The notes below the pieces were generated by a model. The model made no database searches. It was given only the letters and a program-made list of their open reading frames with translations, and had not been told where the DNA came from. The translations under genes were made by a program, and so were the position numbers. A DNA stretch of 64,000 nt from Rhodoblastus acidophilus (GTDB lineage Bacteria > Pseudomonadota > Alphaproteobacteria > Rhizobiales > Beijerinckiaceae): contig NZ_JAOQNX010000004.1 in assembly GCF_025961575.1 (NCBI RefSeq), positions 62,001 through 126,000 on the forward strand, in the 5' to 3' direction. Positions 56,729 through 64,000 of this stretch are shown piece after piece; position 1 is the stretch's first letter; the number at the start of each line of letters is the position of its first letter.

Positions 56729-57708
56729 CGCCGCTGCGCATCCGCGTGCGTGCGCGCAAGGGAGAGGTCGAGCAGATCGAAATTCTTTCGCCGCGCGTCG
56801 ACCCCTGCGCGGTTTTCGTCGGACTTTACCCTGAGGAGGCGGTCACGCTCGCGGGCCGGTTGTTCTCGCTCTGCCCGGTCGCGCAGGCGACCGCCGTGCG
56901 CGCCGCGACGGGGTTGCCGCCGCAGGAGGATGAGGCGGAAAAACTGCTCGCCGAGCGGCTCGGCGAAATGCTGCGCGCCAGCCTCCTCGATTGGCCCGGC
57001 GCGGCGCCGACGCACGCAGAGATCGCGGCTTTGCGCGACGCGCTCGCCCTGCTGCGCCGCCTTCCCGATGCCGCGAGCGCCGACGATCTGCGCGACGCCC
57101 TCGCGCGCTTTGGGCTCGGCACGAAGGATGGCTTTGTCGCCCGCCAGATGGCCGAAGCCATGGCGGATGAATTTTTCATGGGCCTGCGCCCGCGCCGCAT
57201 CGAGCCGTTGATCGCCGAAGACGATCCGCTCATCGTGGATTTGCTCTGGGCGGACAAGACCTTCAGCCGCGCGCCGCGCATTGGCGAACGCCGCGCCGAA
57301 ACCGGCGCCGCCGCCCGCGCCGGCATGGCCTCGGCGGCGCTGACGGCGCGTCTGGCGGCGCGCGAAACCGACATGATGGCGACGGGCAGGGTGCTGCAAT
57401 GGCTGCTGAAAGGCGGCCCCTCGCTCGAAGACATTTGCACGCGCGGTGATGGTTATGCTGCGGTGGAGTCCGCGCGCGGCCGTCTGCTGCACGCCTGCAA
57501 GCTCGACGGCTCCGGGCGTATCTCCGACTACAGAATCATTGCGCCGACGGAATGGAATTTTCACCCCGACGGCCCCTTCGCGCGTCTGCTGATCGGCGCG
57601 AAGGTCGGCGAGGGTTTGGACGCGAAGCGTCGGGTCGAACGCCTCGCTTTCGTCTTCGATCCCTGCATCAAGGCCGAGGCCGAAATCCTGGAGTCGGTCG
57701 ATGCATGA
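56725..57708 (+). CDS. hupK: Hydrogenase accessory protein HupK
   Basis: A 327-residue protein that looks like a decayed hydrogenase large subunit: the fold segments are kept (LFSLCPVAQATAVRAATG, RGRLLHACKLDGSGRISDYR, IIAPTEWNFHPDG), but of the nickel ligands only DPC in FDPCIKAE remains. The RxCGxC motif is absent. HupK is thought to be a scaffold for the nickel-iron centre in aerobic maturation. It overlaps the hypA start by 8 bases. Confidence 0.9.
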   Translation: MTPLRIRVRARKGEVEQIEILSPRVDPCAVFVGLYPEEAVTLAGRLFSLCPVAQATAVRAATGLPPQEDEAEKLLAERLGEMLRASLLDWPGAAPTHAEIAALRDALALLRRLPDAASADDLRDALARFGLGTKDGFVARQMAEAMADEFFMGLRPRRIEPLIAEDDPLIVDLLWADKTFSRAPRIGERRAETGAAARAGMASAALTARLAARETDMMATGRVLQWLLKGGPSLEDICTRGDGYAAVESARGRLLHACKLDGSGRISDYRIIAPTEWNFHPDGPFARLLIGAKVGEGLDAKRRVERLAFVFDPCIKAEAEILESVDA

Positions 57709-58042
57709 AATGTCGCTGACCGAGGGCGTCGTTGAAATCTTGGCCGAGGAAGGCCGCAAACAGGGTTTTCAAAAAGTGAAAACCGTGTGGCTGGAAATCG
57801 GCGAACTCTCCGGCGTCGAGCCGGAGGCCATGCTGTTCTGCTTCGATGTGGTCGCGCGCGGCACGCTCGCCGAGGGCGCGAAACTCGAAATCGTGAGGAC
57901 GCCGGGCGCCGGCTGGTGCCTCGATTGTGCGAAAACCGTGGCGCTCGCCGAGCGCTTCGGCGAATGCCCGGAATGCGGTCAATATCACGTGCAGATGACG
58001 TCGGGCGACGAGATGCGCGTCAAGGAACTGGAGGTCGAGTGA
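57701..58042 (+). CDS. hypA: Hydrogenase nickel incorporation protein HypA
   Basis: A 113-residue nickel metallochaperone. The nickel site is the N-terminal MHEMSL. A zinc site is formed by the Cys pairs in CLDCAKTV and CPECGQYH. HypA works with HypB to insert Ni2+ into the large subunit. It starts inside hupK and ends at the hypB start. Confidence 0.95.
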   Translation: MHEMSLTEGVVEILAEEGRKQGFQKVKTVWLEIGELSGVEPEAMLFCFDVVARGTLAEGAKLEIVRTPGAGWCLDCAKTVALAERFGECPECGQYHVQMTSGDEMRVKELEVE

Positions 58043-59226
58043 TGTGCACGGTTTGCGGATGCGGAACGGCCAGCGTCGAAGGCGAAAAGCACGAACACAA
58101 GCACAGTCACGCCCATAGTCACGCGCATGCGCATGGCGGGCAGGAGCACAGCCACGAACATAGCCATGAGCACGCTCATGGCCACGATCACAGCCACGAC
58201 CATGATCATCATCATGATCATGGCCACGGTCATCATCATCACGACCACGACCACCACCACAATCAAGACGAAGCCCACGCCCACGCGCATGATGGCGAGC
58301 ACGGCCACGACCATGCCCACGGCGACCACGCGCACGACCATCACCACGTCCACAGCCATGCGCACACGCATGGCGGCGTGACCCACGACCACGCGCACGA
58401 GCATCATCACGAGCACGGCCATGCCCACGCCCATGGTGAGGGCCACGACGATCATTCCGACAGCGTCGAGCACGCCCATTCCGGCGCGCATGACCATGAC
58501 CACGACCACACCCATGATTATGGCGCGGGGATCGCCGGCGTCCATGTTCCCGGCCTGAGCCAGGACCGCATCGTTCAGATCGAGCGCGACATTTTGGGCA
58601 AGAACAATTCTTACGCCAACGCCAACCGCGCGGCGCTGGCGCAAAAGGGCGTGCTGGCGCTGAATTTCGTGTCGAGCCCCGGCTCCGGCAAAACCTCGCT
58701 GCTGGTGCGGACGATTTCGGACCTCAAGGACAAGTTCTCCATCGCGGTGATCGAGGGCGACCAGCAAACCTCCAACGACGCCGAGCGCATCCGCGCCACC
58801 GGCGCCAAGGCGTTGCAGGTCAATACCGGTAAAGGGTGTCATCTCGACGCGCATATGGTCGGCCACGCGCTTGAGCACCTGGACGTGGCGCAAAACTCGC
58901 TGCTGTTCATCGAGAACGTCGGCAATCTCGTCTGCCCCGCCGCTTTCGACCTCGGCGAGGCGCACAAGGTGGTGCTGCTGTCGACCACAGAGGGCGAGGA
59001 CAAGCCGGCCAAATATCCCGACATGTTCGCCGCCGCCGACCTCATGATCCTCAACAAGTCGGACCTGCTGCCGCATCTCGATTTCGACGTCGGCGCCTGC
59101 CTCGCCCATGCGCTGCGCGTCAATCCGCGCCTGCAAACGCTGGTCGTCTCCGCGCGCACCGGAGAAGGGCTTGCGAGTTTTTATGCTTGGATCGAGGCGC
59201 GCGTGGCGCTGGCGCGAAAAGGATGA
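58042..59226 (+). CDS. hypB: Hydrogenase nickel incorporation GTPase HypB with extended His-rich region
   Basis: A 394-residue GTPase. It begins MCTVCGCG, the high-affinity CxxCGC nickel site. Residues of about 16-165 carry roughly 65 histidines in about 150 positions ([28 protein letters not shown] type), a nickel storage region. The GTPase domain follows: P-loop [32 protein letters not shown] and NKSDLLP. Bradyrhizobium HypB has about 24 His in a shorter region, so this one is large. The start is the ATG at 58042. Confidence 0.96.
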   Translation: MCTVCGCGTASVEGEKHEHKHSHAHSHAHAHGGQEHSHEHSHEHAHGHDHSHDHDHHHDHGHGHHHHDHDHHHNQDEAHAHAHDGEHGHDHAHGDHAHDHHHVHSHAHTHGGVTHDHAHEHHHEHGHAHAHGEGHDDHSDSVEHAHSGAHDHDHDHTHDYGAGIAGVHVPGLSQDRIVQIERDILGKNNSYANANRAALAQKGVLALNFVSSPGSGKTSLLVRTISDLKDKFSIAVIEGDQQTSNDAERIRATGAKALQVNTGKGCHLDAHMVGHALEHLDVAQNSLLFIENVGNLVCPAAFDLGEAHKVVLLSTTEGEDKPAKYPDMFAAADLMILNKSDLLPHLDFDVGACLAHALRVNPRLQTLVVSARTGEGLASFYAWIEARVALARKG

Positions 59227-61448
59227 TGCACCCCGCACGCCAGCACGAGGAGCACGTGACGCGCCTGCGTCTGCGCCTGCGGGGCGCGGTGCAGGGCGTG
59301 GGCATGCGCCCCTTCGTGCATGGGCTGGCGGTGCGGTTTGGTTTGACCGGTTTTGTCCGCAATGACGCCGAAGGCGTCTTGGTTGAGGTCGAAGGCTTTA
59401 CCCAAAATTTCCTCGCAACATTGCGCGCGGAATTACCCCCGCTGGCGCGTCTCGACTCGCTTCATTTCGAGGAAATCGCGCCCCGCGGCGACGCCGGTTT
59501 TGTGATCGAGACCACGCGGCAGGGCAGGGCGCAAACCCGCATCCCCGCGGACGCCGCAACTTGCGAAAACTGCCTCGACGACCTCTTCAATCCGTCGAGC
59601 CGTTTTTATTATTATCCCTTCGTTAACTGTACGCATTGCGGCCCGCGCTACACGCTGACGAACACCCTTCCCTACGATCGCGCGCAGACGTCGATGGCGC
59701 GCTTTCCCATGTGCGAAGATTGCGCGCGCGACTATGCGGACCCGGCAAATCGTCGCTTCCACGCCGAACCCATCGCCTGCGCAAAATGCGGGCCAAGCCT
59801 GACTCATTCGCCTCAGGAAATCGTAGCGGCGTTGCGTGGCGGAAATATCGTCGAGCTCAAAGGCATTGGCGGCTTTCATCTGCTCTGCGACGCGCATAAC
59901 GCGGGTGCGGTCGCGGAGCTGCGCCGCCGCAAGGACCGCGAAGCCAAACCGTTCGCGCTCATGCTGGCGAATGAAGCGTCGGCCAAATTGTTCGGCCAAC
60001 CGACGCCGCAAGAACTGACGTTGCTGCGGTCGCCCGCGCATCCCATCGTCCTCATCGACTCCCTGAAAAATCTGCCCGAGGCGGTCGCGCCCGACATGGC
60101 GCGTCTCGGCGTGATGCTGGCCTATGCGCCGGTCCATCACCTGCTGTTTGACGCCGCAGGCGCGCGCCGCGGAATGGCCTGCGATTTCGCTTTGGTCGCG
60201 ACCTCGGCCAATCCCGGCGGCGAGCCGCTGATCACCGACAATGACGAGGCGTTGCGAAAACTCGAAGGAATCGCCGACCTGATCGTCACCCATGACCGCG
60301 ACATTGTCGTGCGCGCCGACGACAGCGTCATGCAGATCGTCGACGGCGCCCCCGCCTTCCTGCGCCGCGCGCGCGGCTTTGTCCCCGAACCCATCGACCT
60401 CGGCGAAGACGGCCCCGCCGTGCTCGCCTGCGGCGGCCATCTGAAAGCCACCCTCACGCTCACCCGAGGCCGCGAAGCTTTTGTGTGCCAGCACATCGGC
60501 GATCTCTCCGATGCCGAAACATTCCGCTTCTACGAAGAGAGCGCCGCGCATCTGCTGCGCCTGCTCGACGTGACGCCGGAAGCGCTCGCCTGCGACCTGC
60601 ACCCGGATTATCTTTCGACCCGTTTCGCCGAAAATTTTGGCGCGCCTGTGCTGCGCTTCCAGCACCATGCGGCGCATGTGGCGGCGATCGGCGCGGAGCA
60701 TGGCGATACCCAAATTTTCGGCGCGGCGCTCGACGGAACTGGCCTCGGCGACGACGGCGGCGTCTGGGGTGGCGAATTCTTGCGGCTCGACGGTCACGGC
60801 GGTTACGCCCGTCTCGGATCGCTCACCCCCCTGCCGCTTTGGGGCGGCGACCGCGCCGCCCGCGAGCCGTTGCGAATGGGCCTCGCGGCTTTTGCCGCGC
60901 TCGGCCGGCTTGATGAAGCGCCTGCCTTTTTCAGCGCAGCGCCCCAAGTGCCCCAAGCCGCGAAAATACTCGGCGCCAACCACCCGCAGACCACCAGCCT
61001 CGGGCGCCTGTTCGACGCCTGCGCCGCGCTGCTCGGTTTTCCGCAGAGACAGGATTTTGAAGGGCAGGCGGCGATGCGCCTCGAAGCCCTCGTCCGCCAG
61101 CCCGAAGCCCTGCGGGGCGGCCACATCTGGCGCGACCAAAAACTCGATTTCACGCCGCTGCTGGCGCATTTCATCGATTCGCGCCTCGACGCGCGCGAGG
61201 GCGCCGAACTGCTGCATGGAACTCTGATCGCCGGCCTCACGGAAGCCCTTTGCGGCCTCTCGCAGCCCGGCGAAAACATCGCGCTCGGCGGCGGCTGCCT
61301 GATGAATCGCATCCTGTCGGAAGGTCTCGCGCAAAACCTGCGCGACAACAATCGCGCGCCAATCCTGGCGCGCAAACTGCCGCCCAACGACGGCGGCCTG
61401 TCGCTCGGACAGGCCGCGCTGGCAAGGGCGGCGCTGATGAAGATGTAA
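59223..61448 (+). CDS. hypF: Carbamoyltransferase HypF
   Basis: Makes the cyanide ligands of the NiFe centre from carbamoyl phosphate and passes them to HypE. It is 741 residues with the four usual parts: an acylphosphatase domain ([15 protein letters not shown]), two zinc fingers (CENCLDDLF with CTHCGPRYT, and CEDCARDYA with CAKCGPSL), a YrdC-like domain ([16 protein letters not shown]) and a Kae1/carbamoyltransferase domain ([26 protein letters not shown]). It overlaps hypB by 4 bases. Confidence 0.95.
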   Translation: MMHPARQHEEHVTRLRLRLRGAVQGVGMRPFVHGLAVRFGLTGFVRNDAEGVLVEVEGFTQNFLATLRAELPPLARLDSLHFEEIAPRGDAGFVIETTRQGRAQTRIPADAATCENCLDDLFNPSSRFYYYPFVNCTHCGPRYTLTNTLPYDRAQTSMARFPMCEDCARDYADPANRRFHAEPIACAKCGPSLTHSPQEIVAALRGGNIVELKGIGGFHLLCDAHNAGAVAELRRRKDREAKPFALMLANEASAKLFGQPTPQELTLLRSPAHPIVLIDSLKNLPEAVAPDMARLGVMLAYAPVHHLLFDAAGARRGMACDFALVATSANPGGEPLITDNDEALRKLEGIADLIVTHDRDIVVRADDSVMQIVDGAPAFLRRARGFVPEPIDLGEDGPAVLACGGHLKATLTLTRGREAFVCQHIGDLSDAETFRFYEESAAHLLRLLDVTPEALACDLHPDYLSTRFAENFGAPVLRFQHHAAHVAAIGAEHGDTQIFGAALDGTGLGDDGGVWGGEFLRLDGHGGYARLGSLTPLPLWGGDRAAREPLRMGLAAFAALGRLDEAPAFFSAAPQVPQAAKILGANHPQTTSLGRLFDACAALLGFPQRQDFEGQAAMRLEALVRQPEALRGGHIWRDQKLDFTPLLAHFIDSRLDAREGAELLHGTLIAGLTEALCGLSQPGENIALGGGCLMNRILSEGLAQNLRDNNRAPILARKLPPNDGGLSLGQAALARAALMKM

Positions 61449-61460
61449 GCGTGGGCTCAT

Positions 61461-61499
61461 GGTTCGAGACGCGCCTGTGGCGCTTCTCACCGTGAGGGA
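61461..61499. repeat. Diverged family A repeat between hypF and hypC
   Basis: GGTTCGAGACGCGCCTGTGG and CGCTTCTCACCGTGAGGGAG resemble the family A core (TTCGAGACGCC, CTCCTCAGGGTGAGGG) but with several differences. It lies in the 119-base gap before hypC. The remaining gap ends in GAGGGAGAGT, which serves as the hypC ribosome site. Confidence 0.55.
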
Positions 61500-61567
61500 G
61501 AGAGAAAAGGTTTGGTCGGCGCCGCCGCCGCGGCGCCCTCATCCAGCCGAGTTGAGGGAGAGTAAAA

Positions 61568-61795
61568 ATGTGTCTCGCAATCCCCGTCCAGGTGACGGAA
61601 CTGCTGGACGGCGACATGGCCAAGGTCAGTCTCGACGGCGTGCAAAAGGTGATCTCGCTGGCGCTGGTCGAGGACGTGCAGGTGGGTGACTACGTCATCC
61701 TTCACGTCGGCTATGCGCTCAACAAGCTCGACCCCGAGGAGGCGCAAAAGACGCTTGAACTTCTGGCGCAAGCCGGCGTGGGGGCGCCATCATGA
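61568..61795 (+). CDS. hypC: Hydrogenase maturation chaperone HypC
   Basis: A 75-residue chaperone that carries the Fe(CN)2CO unit with HypD. The N-terminus [12 protein letters not shown] has the essential Cys2, and the family's [16 protein letters not shown] block follows. It is shorter than HupF (96 residues), which confirms that it is the general HypC. It overlaps hypD by 4 bases. Confidence 0.96.
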   Translation: MCLAIPVQVTELLDGDMAKVSLDGVQKVISLALVEDVQVGDYVILHVGYALNKLDPEEAQKTLELLAQAGVGAPS

Positions 61796-62934
61796 AGTAC
61801 GTCGACGAATATCGCGACGGCAAGCTCGCGCGCCAAATCGCCGCGACCATTACCGCCGAGGCGCGCGACAACCGCGACTATCGCTTCATGGAATTCTGCG
61901 GCGGCCACACCCACGCCATCGCCCGCTACGGCCTCGAGGATTTGCTGCCAAACAATGTGCGCATGATCCACGGCCCCGGCTGCCCCGTCTGCGTGCTGCC
62001 CGTGGGCCGCATGGACGACGCCATCAAACTGGCGCAGCGCCCCGACGTGACGCTGTGCACCTATGCCGACCTGATGCGCGTGCCGGGCTCGCAGGGCTTG
62101 AGCCTGATCAAGGCCAAGGCGGCGGGCGCCGACATCCGCATGGTTTATTCGACGCTCGACGCCCTGCGCATCGCGCAGGAAGAGCCGGACCGAAAAGTGG
62201 TGTTCTTCGCCATTGGCTTTGAAACCACAACGCCGCCGACCGCGCTCGCCATCGTCCAGGCGCAAAAGCTGGGCTTGAAAAACTTCTTCGTATTCTGCAA
62301 TCACGTCCTCACCCCGGCGGCGATCCAGAATATTTTGGAAAGCCCCGACGTGCGCGATCTCGGCCTCGTCCGCATCGACGGATTCATCGGCCCCGCGCAT
62401 GTCTCGACGGTGATCGGCACGCGCCCCTATGATTTCTTCGCCGAGGAATTCCAAAAGCCGGTGGTGGTCGCAGGCTTCGAGCCGCTCGACGTGATGCAGG
62501 CCATTCTGATGCTGGTGCGGCAGGTCAATGACGGACGCTGCGAGGTCGAGAACGAATATAGCCGCGCGGTGACGCCGGACGGCAACCTCAAGGCGCAGGA
62601 CCTGGTCAGCAGCATTTTTGAACTGCGCGACATGTTCGAGTGGCGCGGCCTCGGCGACGTCCCGTATTCAGCCTTAAAACTGCGCGACGCTTACGCCGCC
62701 TTCGACGCCGAAAAGGTTTTTGATATCACCACGCAGCCGGCGCAGGACAATCCCGCCTGCGAATGCGGCGCGATCCTGCGCGGCGTGAAAAAAACCACGG
62801 ATTGCAAGCTGTTCGGCACGGTGTGCACGCCGGAGACGCCGATGGGCTCGTGCATGGTGTCGTCCGAGGGCTCCTGCGCCGCCCATTGGACCTACGGTCG
62901 CTTCCGCGACGCAACGGAGAAACAAGCGTCATGA
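61792..62934 (+). CDS. hypD: Hydrogenase maturation factor HypD
   Basis: A 380-residue iron-sulfur protein that assembles the Fe(CN)2CO unit with HypC and HypE. Cys motifs are present: [20 protein letters not shown], and the C-terminal [4Fe-4S] residues in [22 protein letters not shown] and [15 protein letters not shown]. Family length is normal. It overlaps hypC by 4 bases, and its stop overlaps hypE. Confidence 0.96.
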   Translation: MKYVDEYRDGKLARQIAATITAEARDNRDYRFMEFCGGHTHAIARYGLEDLLPNNVRMIHGPGCPVCVLPVGRMDDAIKLAQRPDVTLCTYADLMRVPGSQGLSLIKAKAAGADIRMVYSTLDALRIAQEEPDRKVVFFAIGFETTTPPTALAIVQAQKLGLKNFFVFCNHVLTPAAIQNILESPDVRDLGLVRIDGFIGPAHVSTVIGTRPYDFFAEEFQKPVVVAGFEPLDVMQAILMLVRQVNDGRCEVENEYSRAVTPDGNLKAQDLVSSIFELRDMFEWRGLGDVPYSALKLRDAYAAFDAEKVFDITTQPAQDNPACECGAILRGVKKTTDCKLFGTVCTPETPMGSCMVSSEGSCAAHWTYGRFRDATEKQAS

Positions 62935-63980
62935 ACGCCCCGCGCCTTCGCATCCGAAAACTCGACATCAAAAACGGTCGCGTCGATCTCTCCCATGGCT
63001 CGGGCGGCCGCGCCATGGCGCAACTGATCTCGGAAATTTTCGCCGAAAATTTCGCCAACGATTTGTTGGCCCAAGGCAACGACCAAGCGGTGTTTTCCGT
63101 CCCGCCCGGGCGCCTCGCCATGACCACCGACGGCTATGTTGTGTCGCCGCTGTTCTTCCCCGGCGGTAATATCGGCTCGCTCGCCGTGCATGGCACGGTG
63201 AACGATCTCGCCATGGCCGGCGCCAAGCCGTTGCACCTCTCGGCCAGTTTTATCCTCGAAGAAGGTTTTGCCCTCGCGGACCTCGAAAAGATCGCACAGA
63301 GCATGGGCGAGGCCGCGCGCGAGGCCGGCGTGCAAATCGTCACCGGCGACACCAAAGTCGTCGAGCGCGGCAAGGCCGATGGCGTGTTCATCTCCACCGC
63401 CGGCGTCGGCGTGGTTCCCGATGGCCTGGACCTGTCCGGCGACAATGCCCGCCCGGGCGACAAGATTCTGGTCTCCGGCACGCTCGGCGACCACGGCGTC
63501 GCCATCATGTCGAGCCGCGAAAATTTGCAGTTCGAGACGCAAATTCTGTCTGATTCCGCCGCGCTCAACGGGCTGGTGGCGGACATGGTCGCGGCTTGCG
63601 GCCCGCACCTGCGGCTGCTGCGCGATCCCACGCGCGGCGGCCTCGCCGCAACCCTCAACGAGATCGCGCACCAGTCGAACATCGGCGTGCGCATCCATGA
63701 AGATGACTTGCCGGTGAAGGCGGAAGTCGCGGCGGCCTGTGAATTTTTGGGGCTCGATCCGCTGCATGTCGCCAACGAGGGCAAGCTGATCGCTTTTGTC
63801 GCGGCGGAAGCGGCGGATGCGCTGCTGGCCGCGATGCGCGCGCATCCGCTCGGAAAAGACGCGGCGATCATCGGCGAGGCCGTCGAAGACGCGCATCATT
63901 TCGTCCAGATGCGCACCTCGTTCGGCGGAAGCCGGATCGTCGACTGGCTGTCCGGCGAACAGCTTCCGCGCATCTGCTGA
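62931..63980 (+). CDS. hypE: Hydrogenase maturation factor HypE
   Basis: A 349-residue PurM-like enzyme that dehydrates its carbamoylated C-terminal Cys to thiocyanate. It ends in the required PRIC tail. It has HGSGGRAMAQLI, DGYVVSPLFFPGGNIG and the ATP-binding GDTKVVERGKADG and RDPTRGGLAATLNEI. The ATG at 62931 overlaps the hypD stop by 4 bases. The window ends 20 bases after its stop, so later genes cannot be seen. Confidence 0.96.
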   Translation: MNAPRLRIRKLDIKNGRVDLSHGSGGRAMAQLISEIFAENFANDLLAQGNDQAVFSVPPGRLAMTTDGYVVSPLFFPGGNIGSLAVHGTVNDLAMAGAKPLHLSASFILEEGFALADLEKIAQSMGEAAREAGVQIVTGDTKVVERGKADGVFISTAGVGVVPDGLDLSGDNARPGDKILVSGTLGDHGVAIMSSRENLQFETQILSDSAALNGLVADMVAACGPHLRLLRDPTRGGLAATLNEIAHQSNIGVRIHEDDLPVKAEVAAACEFLGLDPLHVANEGKLIAFVAAEAADALLAAMRAHPLGKDAAIIGEAVEDAHHFVQMRTSFGGSRIVDWLSGEQLPRIC

Positions 63981-64000
63981 GGCTTTTTTCGACATGCGTA

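Noticed and set aside
58090-58530. Repeated short DNA units that might suggest a CRISPR or minisatellite
   Set aside because: The repeats are CAC/CAT histidine codons in frame within hypB, with no constant repeat length or spacers.
59433-61490. A 685-codon open frame antisense to hypF
   Set aside because: It is a shadow of hypF caused by GC-rich third positions; hypF shows all four expected domains.

Overview
The window is GC-rich DNA from an alphaproteobacterium, most likely of the order Hyphomicrobiales (Rhizobiales). This rests on a Rhizobiales-type porin, a malic enzyme fused to a phosphotransacetylase-like domain, bacteroidetes-like (BTLCP) and transglutaminase-type cysteine peptidases, a class A RNase P RNA, a meso-DAP-type MurE and a hup/hyp cluster ordered as in Bradyrhizobium and Rhizobium. 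A glycerate 2-kinase next to an uptake hydrogenase would suit a serine-cycle methylotroph or methanotroph, but that is inference. No tRNA, rRNA, CRISPR array, prophage or insertion sequence was seen. Positions 1-28,000 hold mixed housekeeping and small secreted genes: a truncated porin, maeB, a rhodanese, a low-molecular-weight phosphatase, a Hint-domain protein, ccdA, a P1-family peptidase, a NarL-type regulator, an EF-hand protein, a YfgM-like protein with der, tgt and queA (queuosine), guaA, a NucS-like nuclease, an MBL hydrolase, a globin fusion with a Cys-cluster protein, a molybdate-binding Mop protein, prmA and many small secreted proteins of unknown function. Palindromic intergenic repeats of at least four families lie between them. 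Positions 28,074-42,977 carry rnpB and then a tightly overlapping division and cell wall (dcw) operon: rsmH, ftsL, ftsI, murE, murF, mraY, murD, ftsW, murG, murC, a class I glutamine amidotransferase, murB. It has no mraZ in front and stops after murB, so ddl, ftsQ, ftsA and ftsZ are not adjacent. After an orphan membrane protein and gckA (minus strand), positions 45,451-63,980 form a nearly complete [NiFe]-hydrogenase island: hupUV (H2 sensor), two secreted-protein genes of no obvious hydrogenase role, hupSLCDF behind a near-consensus sigma-54 promoter, then hupGHIJK-hypABFCDE behind a perfect FNR/FixK box. HupS has the six-Cys proximal-cluster pattern of oxygen-tolerant membrane-bound hydrogenases, HupV has the Ile62/Phe110 gas-channel gate of regulatory hydrogenases and no C-terminal extension, and HypB has a very large His-rich nickel-storage region. 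The sensor, an H2-linked sigma-54 promoter and an oxygen-linked FixK promoter suggest two-signal control. The cognate kinase and regulator (hupT/hupR or hoxJ/hoxA) are not in the window. The least explained items are the NucS-like nuclease with a different N-terminus, the AT-rich palindromic stretch with a parS-like site near 17,100-17,300, the two-domain group III globin, the repeat-built small proteins, and a Tgt that has lost three of its four zinc ligands.
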